DNA of 64,000 nucleotides, taken from NCBI RefSeq assembly GCF_030688855.1, contig NZ_JAUYZK010000002.1, forward strand, positions 164,019 through 228,018, in the 5' to 3' direction. Shown piece by piece: positions 9,912 through 18,335 of this stretch (position 1 is the stretch's first letter; each line of letters opens with the position of its first letter). A model generated the notes under the pieces. The model saw only the letters and a list, made by a program, of their open reading frames with translations, did no database searches and was not told the DNA's origin. This DNA is from Helicobacter cappadocius. Lineage in GTDB: Bacteria; Campylobacterota; Campylobacteria; Campylobacterales; Helicobacteraceae. The position numbers and the translations under genes were made by a program.

Positions 9912-11153
9912 ATGGCAGAAATTAAAAAGGCTGATGGATTCATTGATTGGTTAGATCAGAGGCTGGGAGTCAAAAAATTAACAAAAGTTTTGATGACTGA
10001 ATACTGGATTCCTAAAAACATAAATTTTTTGTGGGCTATGGGAGTTGTTTTGACAGCTCTATTTACCATACTTCTTGTTTCGGGAATTTTTTTATTGATG
10101 TATTATAAGCCCGATGCAAATATGGCTTTTGATAGTGTTAATTATACAATTATGCAAGAAGTTGCATATGGTTGGCTATGGCGACATATTCATGCTGTTG
10201 CAGCAAGTATGATATTTGTTATTCTTTATATTCATATGTTTGTTGCCATTTACTATGGCTCTTATAAAAGAGGCAGAGAGATGATTTGGGTAAGTGGTAT
10301 GTTGCTGTTTGTGACATTTTCTGCAGAAGCATTCAGTGGATATATGTTGCCTTGGGGGCAGATGAGTTATTGGGCTGCAACAGTTATTACAAATCTTTTT
10401 GGTGGTATTCCTTTTATAGGCAATGATGTTGTTGAATGGATAAGAGGAAACTATGTAGTTGCAGATTCTACACTGACAAGATTTTTTATGTTGCACGTAT
10501 TTTTACTTCCCGTAGTGATTATGATCTTGATCGTAGTGCATTTTTATTCGCTTAGAATTCCTCATGTTAATAATCAAGAAGGCGAGGTTTTTGATTTTGA
10601 AGCTGAGGAGAAAAAATACATTGAAGGGAAGAAAAAAGATTCAAAAGTAATTCCATTTTGGCCAGTATTTCTCTCAAAAGATATATTTGTTATCTGTACC
10701 TTCATGATATTTTTCTTTTATTTGGTTTGTTATCACTATGAATTTGCTATGGATCCTGTAAATTTTGATCCTGCTAATAGCTTGAAAACACCTACACACA
10801 TTTATCCTGAGTGGTATTTTTTATGGAGTTATGAAGTACTTAGAGGATTCTTTTTTAGTGCAAATCTAGGATTGATAGCTTTTGGTATTGCTCAAGTTAT
10901 TTTCTTTTTCTTACCTTGGTTAGATAGAAGTCAAAAAGTAGCACCAGCACATAAGAGACCTTTATTTTTTATTTGGTATTGGTTGATGATAATTGATCTG
11001 ATTGTTTTAACAATCTTTGGAAAGCTACCACCAGAAGGAAACAGTATTTATATAGGGTTTGTTGCCTCTATAGCATTTTTGTTCTTATTTCTTGTGGCAT
11101 TACCAGTGATTACAATTATGGAAAGAAATAAAAATGGAGGTGCAAAATGCTAA
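9912..11153 (+). CDS. petB: Cytochrome b subunit of the bc1 complex
   Basis: This 413-residue multi-spanning inner membrane protein binds two b hemes and forms the quinol-oxidising and quinone-reducing sites. Visible signatures include WRHIHAVAAS and LHVFLLPVV, which supply heme-ligand histidines, GYMLPWGQMSYW, and the quinol-site PEWYFLW (PEWY). It has the full-length b/IV architecture in one chain. The stop codon overlaps the petC start by 7 bases, so translation is coupled. Confidence 0.97.
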   Translation: MAEIKKADGFIDWLDQRLGVKKLTKVLMTEYWIPKNINFLWAMGVVLTALFTILLVSGIFLLMYYKPDANMAFDSVNYTIMQEVAYGWLWRHIHAVAASMIFVILYIHMFVAIYYGSYKRGREMIWVSGMLLFVTFSAEAFSGYMLPWGQMSYWAATVITNLFGGIPFIGNDVVEWIRGNYVVADSTLTRFFMLHVFLLPVVIMILIVVHFYSLRIPHVNNQEGEVFDFEAEEKKYIEGKKKDSKVIPFWPVFLSKDIFVICTFMIFFFYLVCYHYEFAMDPVNFDPANSLKTPTHIYPEWYFLWSYEVLRGFFFSANLGLIAFGIAQVIFFFLPWLDRSQKVAPAHKRPLFFIWYWLMIIDLIVLTIFGKLPPEGNSIYIGFVASIAFLFLFLVALPVITIMERNKNGGAKC

Positions 11154-12007
11154 GGGAGTTAAAAATACTTCTTCTTTTAATTATTGTTGTGGGTATTATT
11201 TATTGGGGTGTTGAGCCTTTAGCTCATTCTATTATGCATCCAAAGGTTGCACCTGCAGATTATGAGTTTAAAGATTTGGACAAAATAGATTTGAGTAAGG
11301 GTGATGCCCAGAAGGGAAAAAAGTTAGTTACAGAGAATTGTACTGCTTGTCATGGAATCAAAGCTGAAAAAATTAATCCTCCCATGGATAATGCTTCTTC
11401 TGCGAGTAGCTACGGAGTAGTTCCTCCTGATCTATCAAATATTGCAGCAGTGCTTGATCATAATTTTTTGGCAAACTTCATTAAAAATCCTGTTAAGGCA
11501 ACTGAACTTTCTCATAAGTTTGGTGACTCCAATCCCTATCCAATGCCTGGTTATGACTGGATGAGTGATGATGAAATCTCTGATATTGTAGCTTATCTTG
11601 CTTCTATCGCATCTAAGAACCTTAGCGATAAAGATGTATTCACTCAAGCTTGTGATAGATGTCATAGTATCAGGTATGATAAAATGGTTGCCCTTACTCC
11701 TGATGCTGATTTGGAAAGGTATTTGGGTACCAAAGCTCCTGACTTGTCTATGATGATAAGAAGTCGAGGTCCTAAAGAATTGAGCGTATTTATTAATAAT
11801 CCTCAAAAAATGATACCTAATACTCCAATGCCTAGAGTTGGACTTACACAACAGGCCGAGAAACAAGTTATTAGCTATTTGGAAAAAGTAGGTGATAGTA
11901 AAAAAGCACAAAGAGATTCACTTGGAATTAAGATTATGATATTCTTTGCAGTAATGGCATTACTTGCATATGCTTGGAAACGGAAAATATGGAGTGATTT
12001 ACATTAA
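11147..12007 (+). CDS. petC: Diheme cytochrome c1-type subunit of the bc1 complex
   Basis: At 286 residues, this is the c-type cytochrome of the Campylobacterota bc1 complex. An N-terminal anchor (residues 5-20) is followed by two heme c sites: CTACH at about residue 65 and CDRCH at about residue 170. A C-terminal transmembrane helix follows (IKIMIFFAVMALLAYAW). Two hemes rather than the single heme of classical cytochrome c1 is the known arrangement in this group (H. pylori HP1538). It overlaps petB by 7 bases and is the last operon gene. Confidence 0.95.
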   Translation: MLRELKILLLLIIVVGIIYWGVEPLAHSIMHPKVAPADYEFKDLDKIDLSKGDAQKGKKLVTENCTACHGIKAEKINPPMDNASSASSYGVVPPDLSNIAAVLDHNFLANFIKNPVKATELSHKFGDSNPYPMPGYDWMSDDEISDIVAYLASIASKNLSDKDVFTQACDRCHSIRYDKMVALTPDADLERYLGTKAPDLSMMIRSRGPKELSVFINNPQKMIPNTPMPRVGLTQQAEKQVISYLEKVGDSKKAQRDSLGIKIMIFFAVMALLAYAWKRKIWSDLH

Positions 12008-12033
12008 AAAAAATAACATAAAGCTTCATATTA

Positions 12034-12067
12034 TAATACCCTCCCTTGTTTTACGAGGGGAGGGTAT
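12034..12067 (+). terminator. Terminator of the petABC operon
   Basis: ATACCCTCCC (12036-12045) pairs perfectly with GGGAGGGTAT (12058-12067), extended by two weaker pairs, with a loop of about 8 bases. It lies 28 bases after the petC stop. The following sequence (ATCTTCTATATTTT) is T-rich but not a clean T run. Confidence 0.7.
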
Positions 12068-12109
12068 ATCTTCTATATTTTACTCATGTTTTGAGTTTAA
12101 TTAAAAATT

Positions 12110-12515
12110 ATTATCAAATAAATTCTTAATATTCCTTTATTTTAATAATCTTATTAGGGTTTTTCTTAGGAAAGACTATAAGATGACTAGGCTCAATATA
12201 TTGCTGTTTTAATTTAAACCAATGTTTGCAGTCATATATACTTAATTGCGATTATTATTTAGAGAATAATTAAGAATAAATTTGTGGAATGCAAACTCAA
12301 GCACTCTAAAAAGAATCATTTCCTATAATAAGGCAATATCAATATCTATCACCTTGATATCAAGTTATCTTTTTAAGCTTTTTACCAAATCGTCATTATC
12401 AGTTAAATGCAATCCTATCGCGATCTTCAATCAAGCTCACTTGCTTCACAATGAGGGACTTTATTGATATTTTCAAATTCAAAGCAAATCGATATCGCAA
12501 GGATTGGAAATTAAA
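12110..12515 (-). pseudogene. Decayed coding remnant downstream of motB
   Basis: No intact gene fits the 585 bases between petC and motB. On the minus strand, fragments in different frames read like broken protein: LSIYDCKHWFKLKQQYIEPS followed by HLIVFPKKNPNK near 12140-12245, and DNDDLVKSLKR then LDIKVIDIDIALL near 12320-12410, separated by stops and frame changes. I do not recognise the parent family. An inverted repeat TAGTATC/GATACTA near 12520-12550 could end the motAB transcript. This is an inference from codon-like composition only. Confidence 0.3.
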
Positions 12516-12592
12516 AATAAAATATAGTATCTTAAAATTAAAAAAATGATACTACCTAATTAGGATTAATTATTAAAAATTAATATAACGAT

Positions 12593-13378
12593 TTACTTAT
12601 CTTTTTTCTTATTTTTATCAAGAATGGATTTTACTTCTTCAAGATTATTTGGATTTGTGGAGAGATAAATCTCTACACGATTATTTTTAATTTTGTTTTC
12701 TGGACTATTATTTGGTGCGATAGGTTTGCTATCTCCATAAGACGAAAAAGAGAGTTGGTTAGGTGAAACACCATCTTGTATTAACGCTCTCATTACTTTA
12801 GCAGCTCTACTTGCGGCAAGCTCATAATGATCTTTAAAATCGGAAGTTTTGCTCAATGGAGAATTATCTGTAAAACCTCTGACATCAATCATCACTTGAG
12901 GAGGAAGTTTTTTTATGATTTGTGCGATTCTTTTGATATACATTATCATATCGCTATTAGCAATCTCTGAGCTTCCTTCCTTAAATATAAGATTTGCAGG
13001 AAGTCTAAGTGTTGTTCCTTGTTCTATTTGTTCTAAAATACCACCTTCCTCGGTCATATCTTGGAGTTGAGCAACATTTTCTATTGACATCGAAGAAGAA
13101 TTTTGATCAGACTGCCTAATTTTTTCTCCCTCAGTCTGTTCGGATTCTTCGCCAGGATTTGGAGGTATGGGTAAAACAGGCTGGAGGGTTTCGGGTTTGG
13201 CAGTAGAGTCAAATATTTTTATAAATTCAACTTTTAGAGCTTCAACCTTTGATTTATTCGTTGCAGATATAGCATAAAGAGCAATAAAAAGTGCAAGTAA
13301 TAAGGACAAAAAGTCTGCATAGGGTACCGCCCATTTTTCACCTGCTGGACATTCTTCTGCTTTTTTCTTTTTAGCCAT
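12593..13378 (-). CDS. motB: Flagellar motor stator protein MotB
   Basis: MotB (261 residues) anchors the stator to peptidoglycan. It has the short basic N-terminus, one transmembrane helix with the proton-binding aspartate (KWAVPYADFLSLLLALFIALYA, about residues 16-37), a flexible linker rich in P and E, and a C-terminal OmpA-like peptidoglycan-binding domain (IDVRGFTDNSPL, then NNRVEIYL). It starts 10 bases after motA and is transcribed with it, as in H. pylori HP0815-HP0816. Confidence 0.96.
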   Translation of the reverse strand: MAKKKKAEECPAGEKWAVPYADFLSLLLALFIALYAISATNKSKVEALKVEFIKIFDSTAKPETLQPVLPIPPNPGEESEQTEGEKIRQSDQNSSSMSIENVAQLQDMTEEGGILEQIEQGTTLRLPANLIFKEGSSEIANSDMIMYIKRIAQIIKKLPPQVMIDVRGFTDNSPLSKTSDFKDHYELAASRAAKVMRALIQDGVSPNQLSFSSYGDSKPIAPNNSPENKIKNNRVEIYLSTNPNNLEEVKSILDKNKKKDK

Positions 13379-13388
13379 TCATTTTTCT

Positions 13389-14159
13389 TTATTCAAACTG
13401 TGAAACCTTAGGTTCGTCAGGACCTAAGAAGCTCAATAATTTTGCTTCCAAACTTCTAGGGTTATCGCCATTGGCGATTCCGATAATTCCTTCTAAGACG
13501 ACAATCTTTTCTTTTACGATGTCTTTTGATTTCGCTTTGAGTTTATTTCCCCAAGGACCAAATATAGCATAACTACACATAATACCCGTAACTGTCGCTG
13601 TAAATGCTCCTGCTATTCCCGCTGCCATTTCAGCAGGATTATCAAGTTTTTGTAGTGCTAACATTAGACCCATAACTGCCCCAACAAGACCAAATGTAGG
13701 AGCTGATTCTCCTGCGATAATCCAATAATGGGCTGCCCCGTGATAATACTCTTCAAGTTCTTCTATTTGAACTTCCATATCTTCTCTAACAGATTTAGCA
13801 TCTTTTCCATCTATAATCATGGATAAAGCTTCTCTGGTAAAGTCATCTTCAATTTGTGCAGCTTTTGCTTCTAACGATAGAACACCATCTCTTCTAGCTA
13901 GAGTGGCAAACTCCACAAGTTGTCTTATCGTAGCGTTTAAATTGACTTTTGAACCAAGAAAAACAACCTTAAGTTCTTTGTAACCAGCTTTTACAAAACG
14001 AGCATGTGTACCGGTCATTGCAGAAAACAAGGTTGTGGGAACGATAATAATAACAGAGCTTAAATGGACAATGTGCAATGGATTTCCACCTTCTAAAATA
14101 TCTCCTAGTGATATTGAAGAGAGTGCAAGAACCATACCTAATAAAGTCGAGAGATCCAT
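13389..14159 (-). CDS. motA: Flagellar motor stator protein MotA
   Basis: MotA (256 residues) forms the proton-conducting stator ring with MotB and contacts the FliG rotor. It shows four membrane segments: two near the N-terminus (MDLSTLLGMVLALSSISLG and LSSVIIIVPTTLFSAM) and two near residues 150-205 (APTFGLVGAVMGLMLAL, AFTATVTGIMCSYAIFGPWG). The cytoplasmic loop between them contains the expected charged residues. It leads the motAB operon and is followed on the same strand by the JAMM/E1 pair upstream. Confidence 0.96.
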   Translation of the reverse strand: MDLSTLLGMVLALSSISLGDILEGGNPLHIVHLSSVIIIVPTTLFSAMTGTHARFVKAGYKELKVVFLGSKVNLNATIRQLVEFATLARRDGVLSLEAKAAQIEDDFTREALSMIIDGKDAKSVREDMEVQIEELEEYYHGAAHYWIIAGESAPTFGLVGAVMGLMLALQKLDNPAEMAAGIAGAFTATVTGIMCSYAIFGPWGNKLKAKSKDIVKEKIVVLEGIIGIANGDNPRSLEAKLLSFLGPDEPKVSQFE

Positions 14160-14219
14160 AATCCATCCATCATTTTGATTTTATTTTGAATATATTATAA
14201 CCAATTAATCGGCATTTTT

Positions 14220-14633
14220 TTAAATTTTTATTGTTTCTTCACAAATTTCTGTTTCTTTGATCCTGAAAGATTTGACTTGGGGTATTTTTTCTAGCAAGGA
14301 TATGATAGTGTAGCTATGTCTATGATCATAAATATATTTCATATCTTCATTAGACGGATATGCTTTTGAATGTGGATGTGAATGGAATATACCGATAATT
14401 TCAAGATTTTCTTTTTTGCACTTTATTAGAGCATCTAATTGTTCTTGAGGAGAAAACATAAAGAAGTCTTTTGGATTTTCATGAATATTATTCATCTTGA
14501 ATATTTGTTTGACAATGTTTTGATTATTTGATGTATCTCTAAAACCAAAAAAATATCCACAACACTCCTTAGGTGAGTGCAATTTGGCATAGTTGATAAG
14601 TTCTTGAAAAAATACCTCGCCTAAAACTATCAT
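14220..14633 (-). CDS. JAMM/MPN-family metallopeptidase (Mov34/PAD-1-like)
   Basis: This 137-residue protein is a minimal JAB1/MPN domain. The zinc motif is complete: HSHPHSKAYPSNED gives H-S-H, seven residues, S-x-x-D, and PKECCGYFFG supplies the upstream glutamate. Family members cleave isopeptide or C-terminal peptide bonds of ubiquitin-like proteins, or process ThiS/MoaD/CysO-type sulfur carriers. Its ATG overlaps the stop of the E1-like gene (ATGA), so the two are co-translated. No ubiquitin-like or sulfur-carrier gene is visible in the window. H. pylori, as I recall, has the E1-like gene directly next to motA without this protein. Confidence 0.85.
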   Translation of the reverse strand: MIVLGEVFFQELINYAKLHSPKECCGYFFGFRDTSNNQNIVKQIFKMNNIHENPKDFFMFSPQEQLDALIKCKKENLEIIGIFHSHPHSKAYPSNEDMKYIYDHRHSYTIISLLEKIPQVKSFRIKETEICEETIKI

Positions 14634-15409
14634 TGCGGGTAATCCTTCAGTTTTTTGATACCATCTTTACCACATACACGACATTCGGGATTTTTAGATA
14701 CTTGTATTTTCCTAAAATCCATCGTTTTTGCATCCATCATTAGCAAATTATTGGTGATGAGTTCTTCAATATTTAACAAATATTTTATTGCTTCTGCAGC
14801 TTGTATGCAGCCTATAATTCCCGGAATAACTCCAAATAAACCAGCCCTAAACTTGGGATTGAGTTCCACTGGGGGAGGGGTATCAAAAGCACAAGCAAAA
14901 CAAGCGGTTTTATGAGGAATAACTGTCATTGTCTGTCCTCTGTATTTTAGCACCCCTGCATGGGAGTATGGTTTATTTGCTAGGATACAAGCATCATTAA
15001 TGAGGAATTTTCCTGCAAAATTATCTGTAGCATCTATGATAAAATCGTATTCTTGCACAATCTTTAGAGCATTTAAAGAGGTAAATTTTTCAAAGTAAGT
15101 ATGCACCTCTACTTCTGGATTGATGGCATTCATTCTGATTTTCGCAGATCTAGTTTTTGGGTGCGAAATTTCATCTGTCGTGTGAATAATCTGTCTTTGA
15201 AGATTGCTGATTTCAACTATATCAAAATCTAAAATACCAATTTTTCCTATTCCTGCAGCTGTCAAATACATAGCATTGGGGGATCCTAATCCTCCAGCTC
15301 CTATGATAAGAACGCTTGAGTGAAGGAGTTTTTCTTGCCCCTCTTCTCCAACATCTTCAAGCATAATATGTCTCAAATAACGTTCTTTTTGACTTTGAGT
15401 AAGTTTCAT
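14630..15409 (-). CDS. E1-like adenylyltransferase, ThiF/MoeB family
   Basis: This 259-residue enzyme is a ThiF/MoeB/HesA-family protein that adenylates the C-terminal glycine of sulfur-carrier proteins such as MoaD or ThiS. The ATP-binding GAGGLGSPNA and the DFDIVEISNLQRQ motif are clear, and two zinc pairs are present (CFAC and CRVC). There is no rhodanese domain. The start at 15409 has AAAGGAG upstream; a longer frame to 15439 would overlap the previous gene. It is sandwiched between the metallo-hydrolase and the JAMM gene. Whether it serves molybdopterin, thiamine or another carrier cannot be decided here. Confidence 0.9.
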   Translation of the reverse strand: MKLTQSQKERYLRHIMLEDVGEEGQEKLLHSSVLIIGAGGLGSPNAMYLTAAGIGKIGILDFDIVEISNLQRQIIHTTDEISHPKTRSAKIRMNAINPEVEVHTYFEKFTSLNALKIVQEYDFIIDATDNFAGKFLINDACILANKPYSHAGVLKYRGQTMTVIPHKTACFACAFDTPPPVELNPKFRAGLFGVIPGIIGCIQAAEAIKYLLNIEELITNNLLMMDAKTMDFRKIQVSKNPECRVCGKDGIKKLKDYPQ

Positions 15410-15420
15410 TTTTTCTCCTT

Positions 15421-16032
15421 TTAGATTCTTTTGATCCATAGATCTGCGTTTTTTTGTTCTTGAAATAAAGAAGTGTTTTGACCATGACCAGGATAAATCG
15501 TTTTATCTGTGTCTGATTGAATTTGTCGGAACCTTATAAGAGATTCTTTCATATCAGAAGGGTTGGAATACGGAAAATCATATCTACCAATTGAGCGATA
15601 GAATATAAAATCGCCACTAAAAATAATATTATCTATTTCAATAATGGAACATCCGGGCGTATGCCCAGGAAGATGATGATATTTGATTGTATAATCAGAA
15701 ATTTTTAACGTAGAAGTGGATTTTTCTCCTTCTATTATATTACTTGGAGTGCATGGCGTTAGACCGGTTTGAAAACAATCAGTTTCCAGCATAAATACAT
15801 CTTTTTTTGGACAATAAATCGGGGTATTCGGAAGGTTTGATTTTAACTCTGCCAAACTCCAAATATGATCATAGTGTCCGTGAGTTATTAGTATGGCCAA
15901 AGGGTTTGTAGAGTTTTCTAGCACCCACTCACTTGCTCCAATGCCAGGATCTACAATAAAGTCTCCCTTAGAAGTACCATATATATAGCAGTTTGTTTGA
16001 GGTGCTCCAAAGGCCTTTTTGAGGAGTTTCAT
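15421..16032 (-). CDS. Metallo-beta-lactamase-fold hydrolase (glyoxalase II-like)
   Basis: At 203 residues this is a short MBL-fold hydrolase related to GloB and H. pylori HP0813. The metal motif THGHYDHIW (about residue 50) and later ligands (LPGHTPGCS, FSGDFIF, YPGHGQNT) are all present, so it should bind two metals and be active. The C-terminal extension that binds glutathione in true glyoxalase II is missing, so the substrate is uncertain. It is the first gene of the set with the E1-like and JAMM proteins. Confidence 0.85.
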   Translation of the reverse strand: MKLLKKAFGAPQTNCYIYGTSKGDFIVDPGIGASEWVLENSTNPLAILITHGHYDHIWSLAELKSNLPNTPIYCPKKDVFMLETDCFQTGLTPCTPSNIIEGEKSTSTLKISDYTIKYHHLPGHTPGCSIIEIDNIIFSGDFIFYRSIGRYDFPYSNPSDMKESLIRFRQIQSDTDKTIYPGHGQNTSLFQEQKNADLWIKRI

Positions 16033-16174
16033 CAGTTATTTCCTTCTTTTATACATTTGCAACCAAAGTATGTTGTATTCTAGCTAATATCAACCTAAGA
16101 TTTTATTAAATATTCAGGCAAAGATAGTACAATCTATGAAAACACACATTAAATATGTAAAAAAGGCTTAAGAG

Positions 16175-17332
16175 ATGTTTGACAAGAATTACAAAATAGA
16201 TGATTTGATGGAGATTGATAATCAATATATATTGCATACTTATGAACGTAAAAAGATTCGCTTTGCTTATGGAGATGGTTCAAAACTCTACACCCCTTGC
16301 AGTAAGCAATTTATCGATTTTGGAAGTGGGATTGGTGAGAATATATTAGGATATGGAAATCCAAAATTTGTCAAGGGTATAAGCGAACAAGCACGAGATT
16401 TGATAAGTTTGTCCAATTATTATTTAGTAGAACCTCAAGCTCTTTTAGCAAAAAAAATATTAGAACTTAGCGGTTTTGATGCGAGGATATTTTTTGGAAA
16501 CTCTGGAGAGGATGCAAATAGATGTGCGATAAGAATTGCAAAGAAGTTTGGAGACAAAGATAGAGATAAGATTATTGTATTGGGCAATCAATTTTATGAT
16601 CGGATTATGGGTGAGAATGATTTTGTTTCTGAATATTTTATATGTGCTCAAGACATTGATGATATTTATTCCTTGGTTGATCATAAAACTTGTGCTATTT
16701 TTATGGAGTTCTCTGAAGATGGAGTAGAATTTTTAAGAACACACATGGTTCAAATAACACATCTAGCAGATTTTTTGAAAAAAAAGAAAATTCTTTTTAT
16801 GGTTGATGAAAATCAGAGTGGAGTATATAGAAGTGGAGAAATCTTTGTATCTAGTTTGTATGGATTGATGCCAGATGTATTGACAATTTCAGGAGGATTG
16901 GGTGGAGGAGTGCCTATTGGAGCTACGATATGCAGTCTAAAAGATATCTTTACACATGGTGATTATGAAAATGTATTCGGAGGAAATTTTCTTTCTTCAA
17001 GGGCTGGATTGCTTGTGTTTGAAGCATTGGAAGAAGAGCATAAGAGTGGAAATTTGGAAAGAACGATTGATTTATTCAATATTCAATTGGATAAAATACT
17101 AAAGAATTTTTCTAATTTATTTGAAAAAAAAGTTGGAGTAGGTCTTATGTTGAGTTTGGTGATCAAGGATGAAAAAAATCAAAAAAATATTATTGAAAGT
17201 GCTTTTGAAGAACAGCTTTTGATACTCAAAGGAGATAAAGACAGAATAAGATTCTTACCTGCGTTGAATATAAGCATTGATGAAATCAATGAAGGATTTG
17301 AACGTTTACATAAAGCTTGCGAAAAGTTATGA
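16175..17332 (+). CDS. Class III aminotransferase-fold protein lacking the PLP lysine (ArgD-like)
   Basis: The 385-residue protein aligns throughout with acetylornithine/succinyldiaminopimelate aminotransferases: FGSGIGENILGYGNP, FFGNSGEDANRCAIRIAKKFG, the PLP-aspartate region MVDENQSGVYRSGEIF (Asp211), and GGLGGGVPIGA. The position of the Schiff-base lysine is glycine (DVLTISGGLGGG, Gly240; family DVLTxAKGLGGG). The usual HGR box is QFYDRIMG, and the EP-x-QGEGG region reads FMEFSEDGVEF. The frame is intact and its codon use matches its neighbours, so it is expressed but probably not a normal transaminase. It overlaps the next gene by ATGA. Confidence 0.8.
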   Translation: MFDKNYKIDDLMEIDNQYILHTYERKKIRFAYGDGSKLYTPCSKQFIDFGSGIGENILGYGNPKFVKGISEQARDLISLSNYYLVEPQALLAKKILELSGFDARIFFGNSGEDANRCAIRIAKKFGDKDRDKIIVLGNQFYDRIMGENDFVSEYFICAQDIDDIYSLVDHKTCAIFMEFSEDGVEFLRTHMVQITHLADFLKKKKILFMVDENQSGVYRSGEIFVSSLYGLMPDVLTISGGLGGGVPIGATICSLKDIFTHGDYENVFGGNFLSSRAGLLVFEALEEEHKSGNLERTIDLFNIQLDKILKNFSNLFEKKVGVGLMLSLVIKDEKNQKNIIESAFEEQLLILKGDKDRIRFLPALNISIDEINEGFERLHKACEKL

Positions 17333-18327
17333 TTAGTTTTTCTTCTTATATGAACGAATGGCTCTACGGGAATAATGGCTATTATCGTGCCGCCATGATT
17401 GGTAAAAATGGAGATTTTTATACTTCTGTTTCAGTCAGTAAATTTTTTGGTGGAAGTATTGCTCAATATATTGTAAAACTTTTAGAACAAGAGAAACTTA
17501 GCTTACCTTTAAAAATTATTGAAATAGGTGCTGATAAGGCTCATTTGATAGGAGATGTTGCAGAATTTTTATCCTCTATATCTATTGGAGTGATAGAGGA
17601 ATGTGAATTTGCTACCATTGAGCCATTGTCAGAATTAGCCAAGATGCAAAAAGAAGCTTTTTTGTATCGCGTGGGTCATCAACTTAAAATTTATGAAAAA
17701 ATTCAAGATTTAATCTTGAATAAAAATGAGAGTGTTTTTGTGTTTTCCAATGAAGTTTTTGATTCTTTTGTTTGTGAGGTTATCAATGAATCAAAAATGA
17801 TTTATATAGATAATCATAAAGTTCTATGGAGAGATATATCTCCACAAATAAAGCATTTAGCAAAACAATATGAGATTATTAAAGGAGAGATACCTGTCAA
17901 ATTAGAAGAGTTTGTTTTTTCTTTAGTGAATGTTTTAAATAAAAGTAAAAAATGGGAATTTTTAAGTTTTGATTATGGTTATTGGGAAGCTAGAAATGAT
18001 ATTAATTTGAGAACTTATCAAAAACATCAGGTTGAGAATTTTTTGGAAATTTCTGATAGATTGGAGAATTTTTATCAGAAGTCCGATATTACATATGATG
18101 TAAATTTTTCTTTACTTGATAGGATTTTTACAAAAAATGGAGCAAAGAAAATATTTTACACTTCTCAAGCAAAAGCAATGATAGAAATGGGTATTTTAGA
18201 ACTATTAGAAAAATTTTCTGAAAATGTAGATTATTCAATCTATCTAAGAGAGGTCGGCAAAATAAAACCTCTCATCAGCCCTATGGGGCTAGGAGAAAGG
18301 TTTCAATGTATAAGCTTTGGAGGATAG
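17329..18327 (+). CDS. SAM-dependent methyltransferase, MidA/NDUFAF7 (DUF185) family
   Basis: The 332-residue protein matches the COG1565 family: GYYRAAMIGKNGDFYTSVSVS near the N-terminus, FFGGSIAQYI, a Rossmann motif IIEIGADKAHLIGD, FVFSNEVFDSF, SFDYG, and a C-terminal LISPMGLGERFQ. In mitochondria the family methylates an arginine of complex I subunit NDUFS2; the bacterial target is not known. The ATG at 17329 overlaps the aminotransferase-like stop (ATGA), so I prefer it to an upstream TTG at 17317. The tight coupling suggests a joint role. Confidence 0.82.
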   Translation: MISFSSYMNEWLYGNNGYYRAAMIGKNGDFYTSVSVSKFFGGSIAQYIVKLLEQEKLSLPLKIIEIGADKAHLIGDVAEFLSSISIGVIEECEFATIEPLSELAKMQKEAFLYRVGHQLKIYEKIQDLILNKNESVFVFSNEVFDSFVCEVINESKMIYIDNHKVLWRDISPQIKHLAKQYEIIKGEIPVKLEEFVFSLVNVLNKSKKWEFLSFDYGYWEARNDINLRTYQKHQVENFLEISDRLENFYQKSDITYDVNFSLLDRIFTKNGAKKIFYTSQAKAMIEMGILELLEKFSENVDYSIYLREVGKIKPLISPMGLGERFQCISFGG

Positions 18328-18335
18328 TAGAAGTA

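Noticed and set aside
12282..12467. Plus-strand frame of 61 residues between petC and motB
   Set aside because: It starts without a ribosome-binding site in a region where the better coding traces are on the minus strand.
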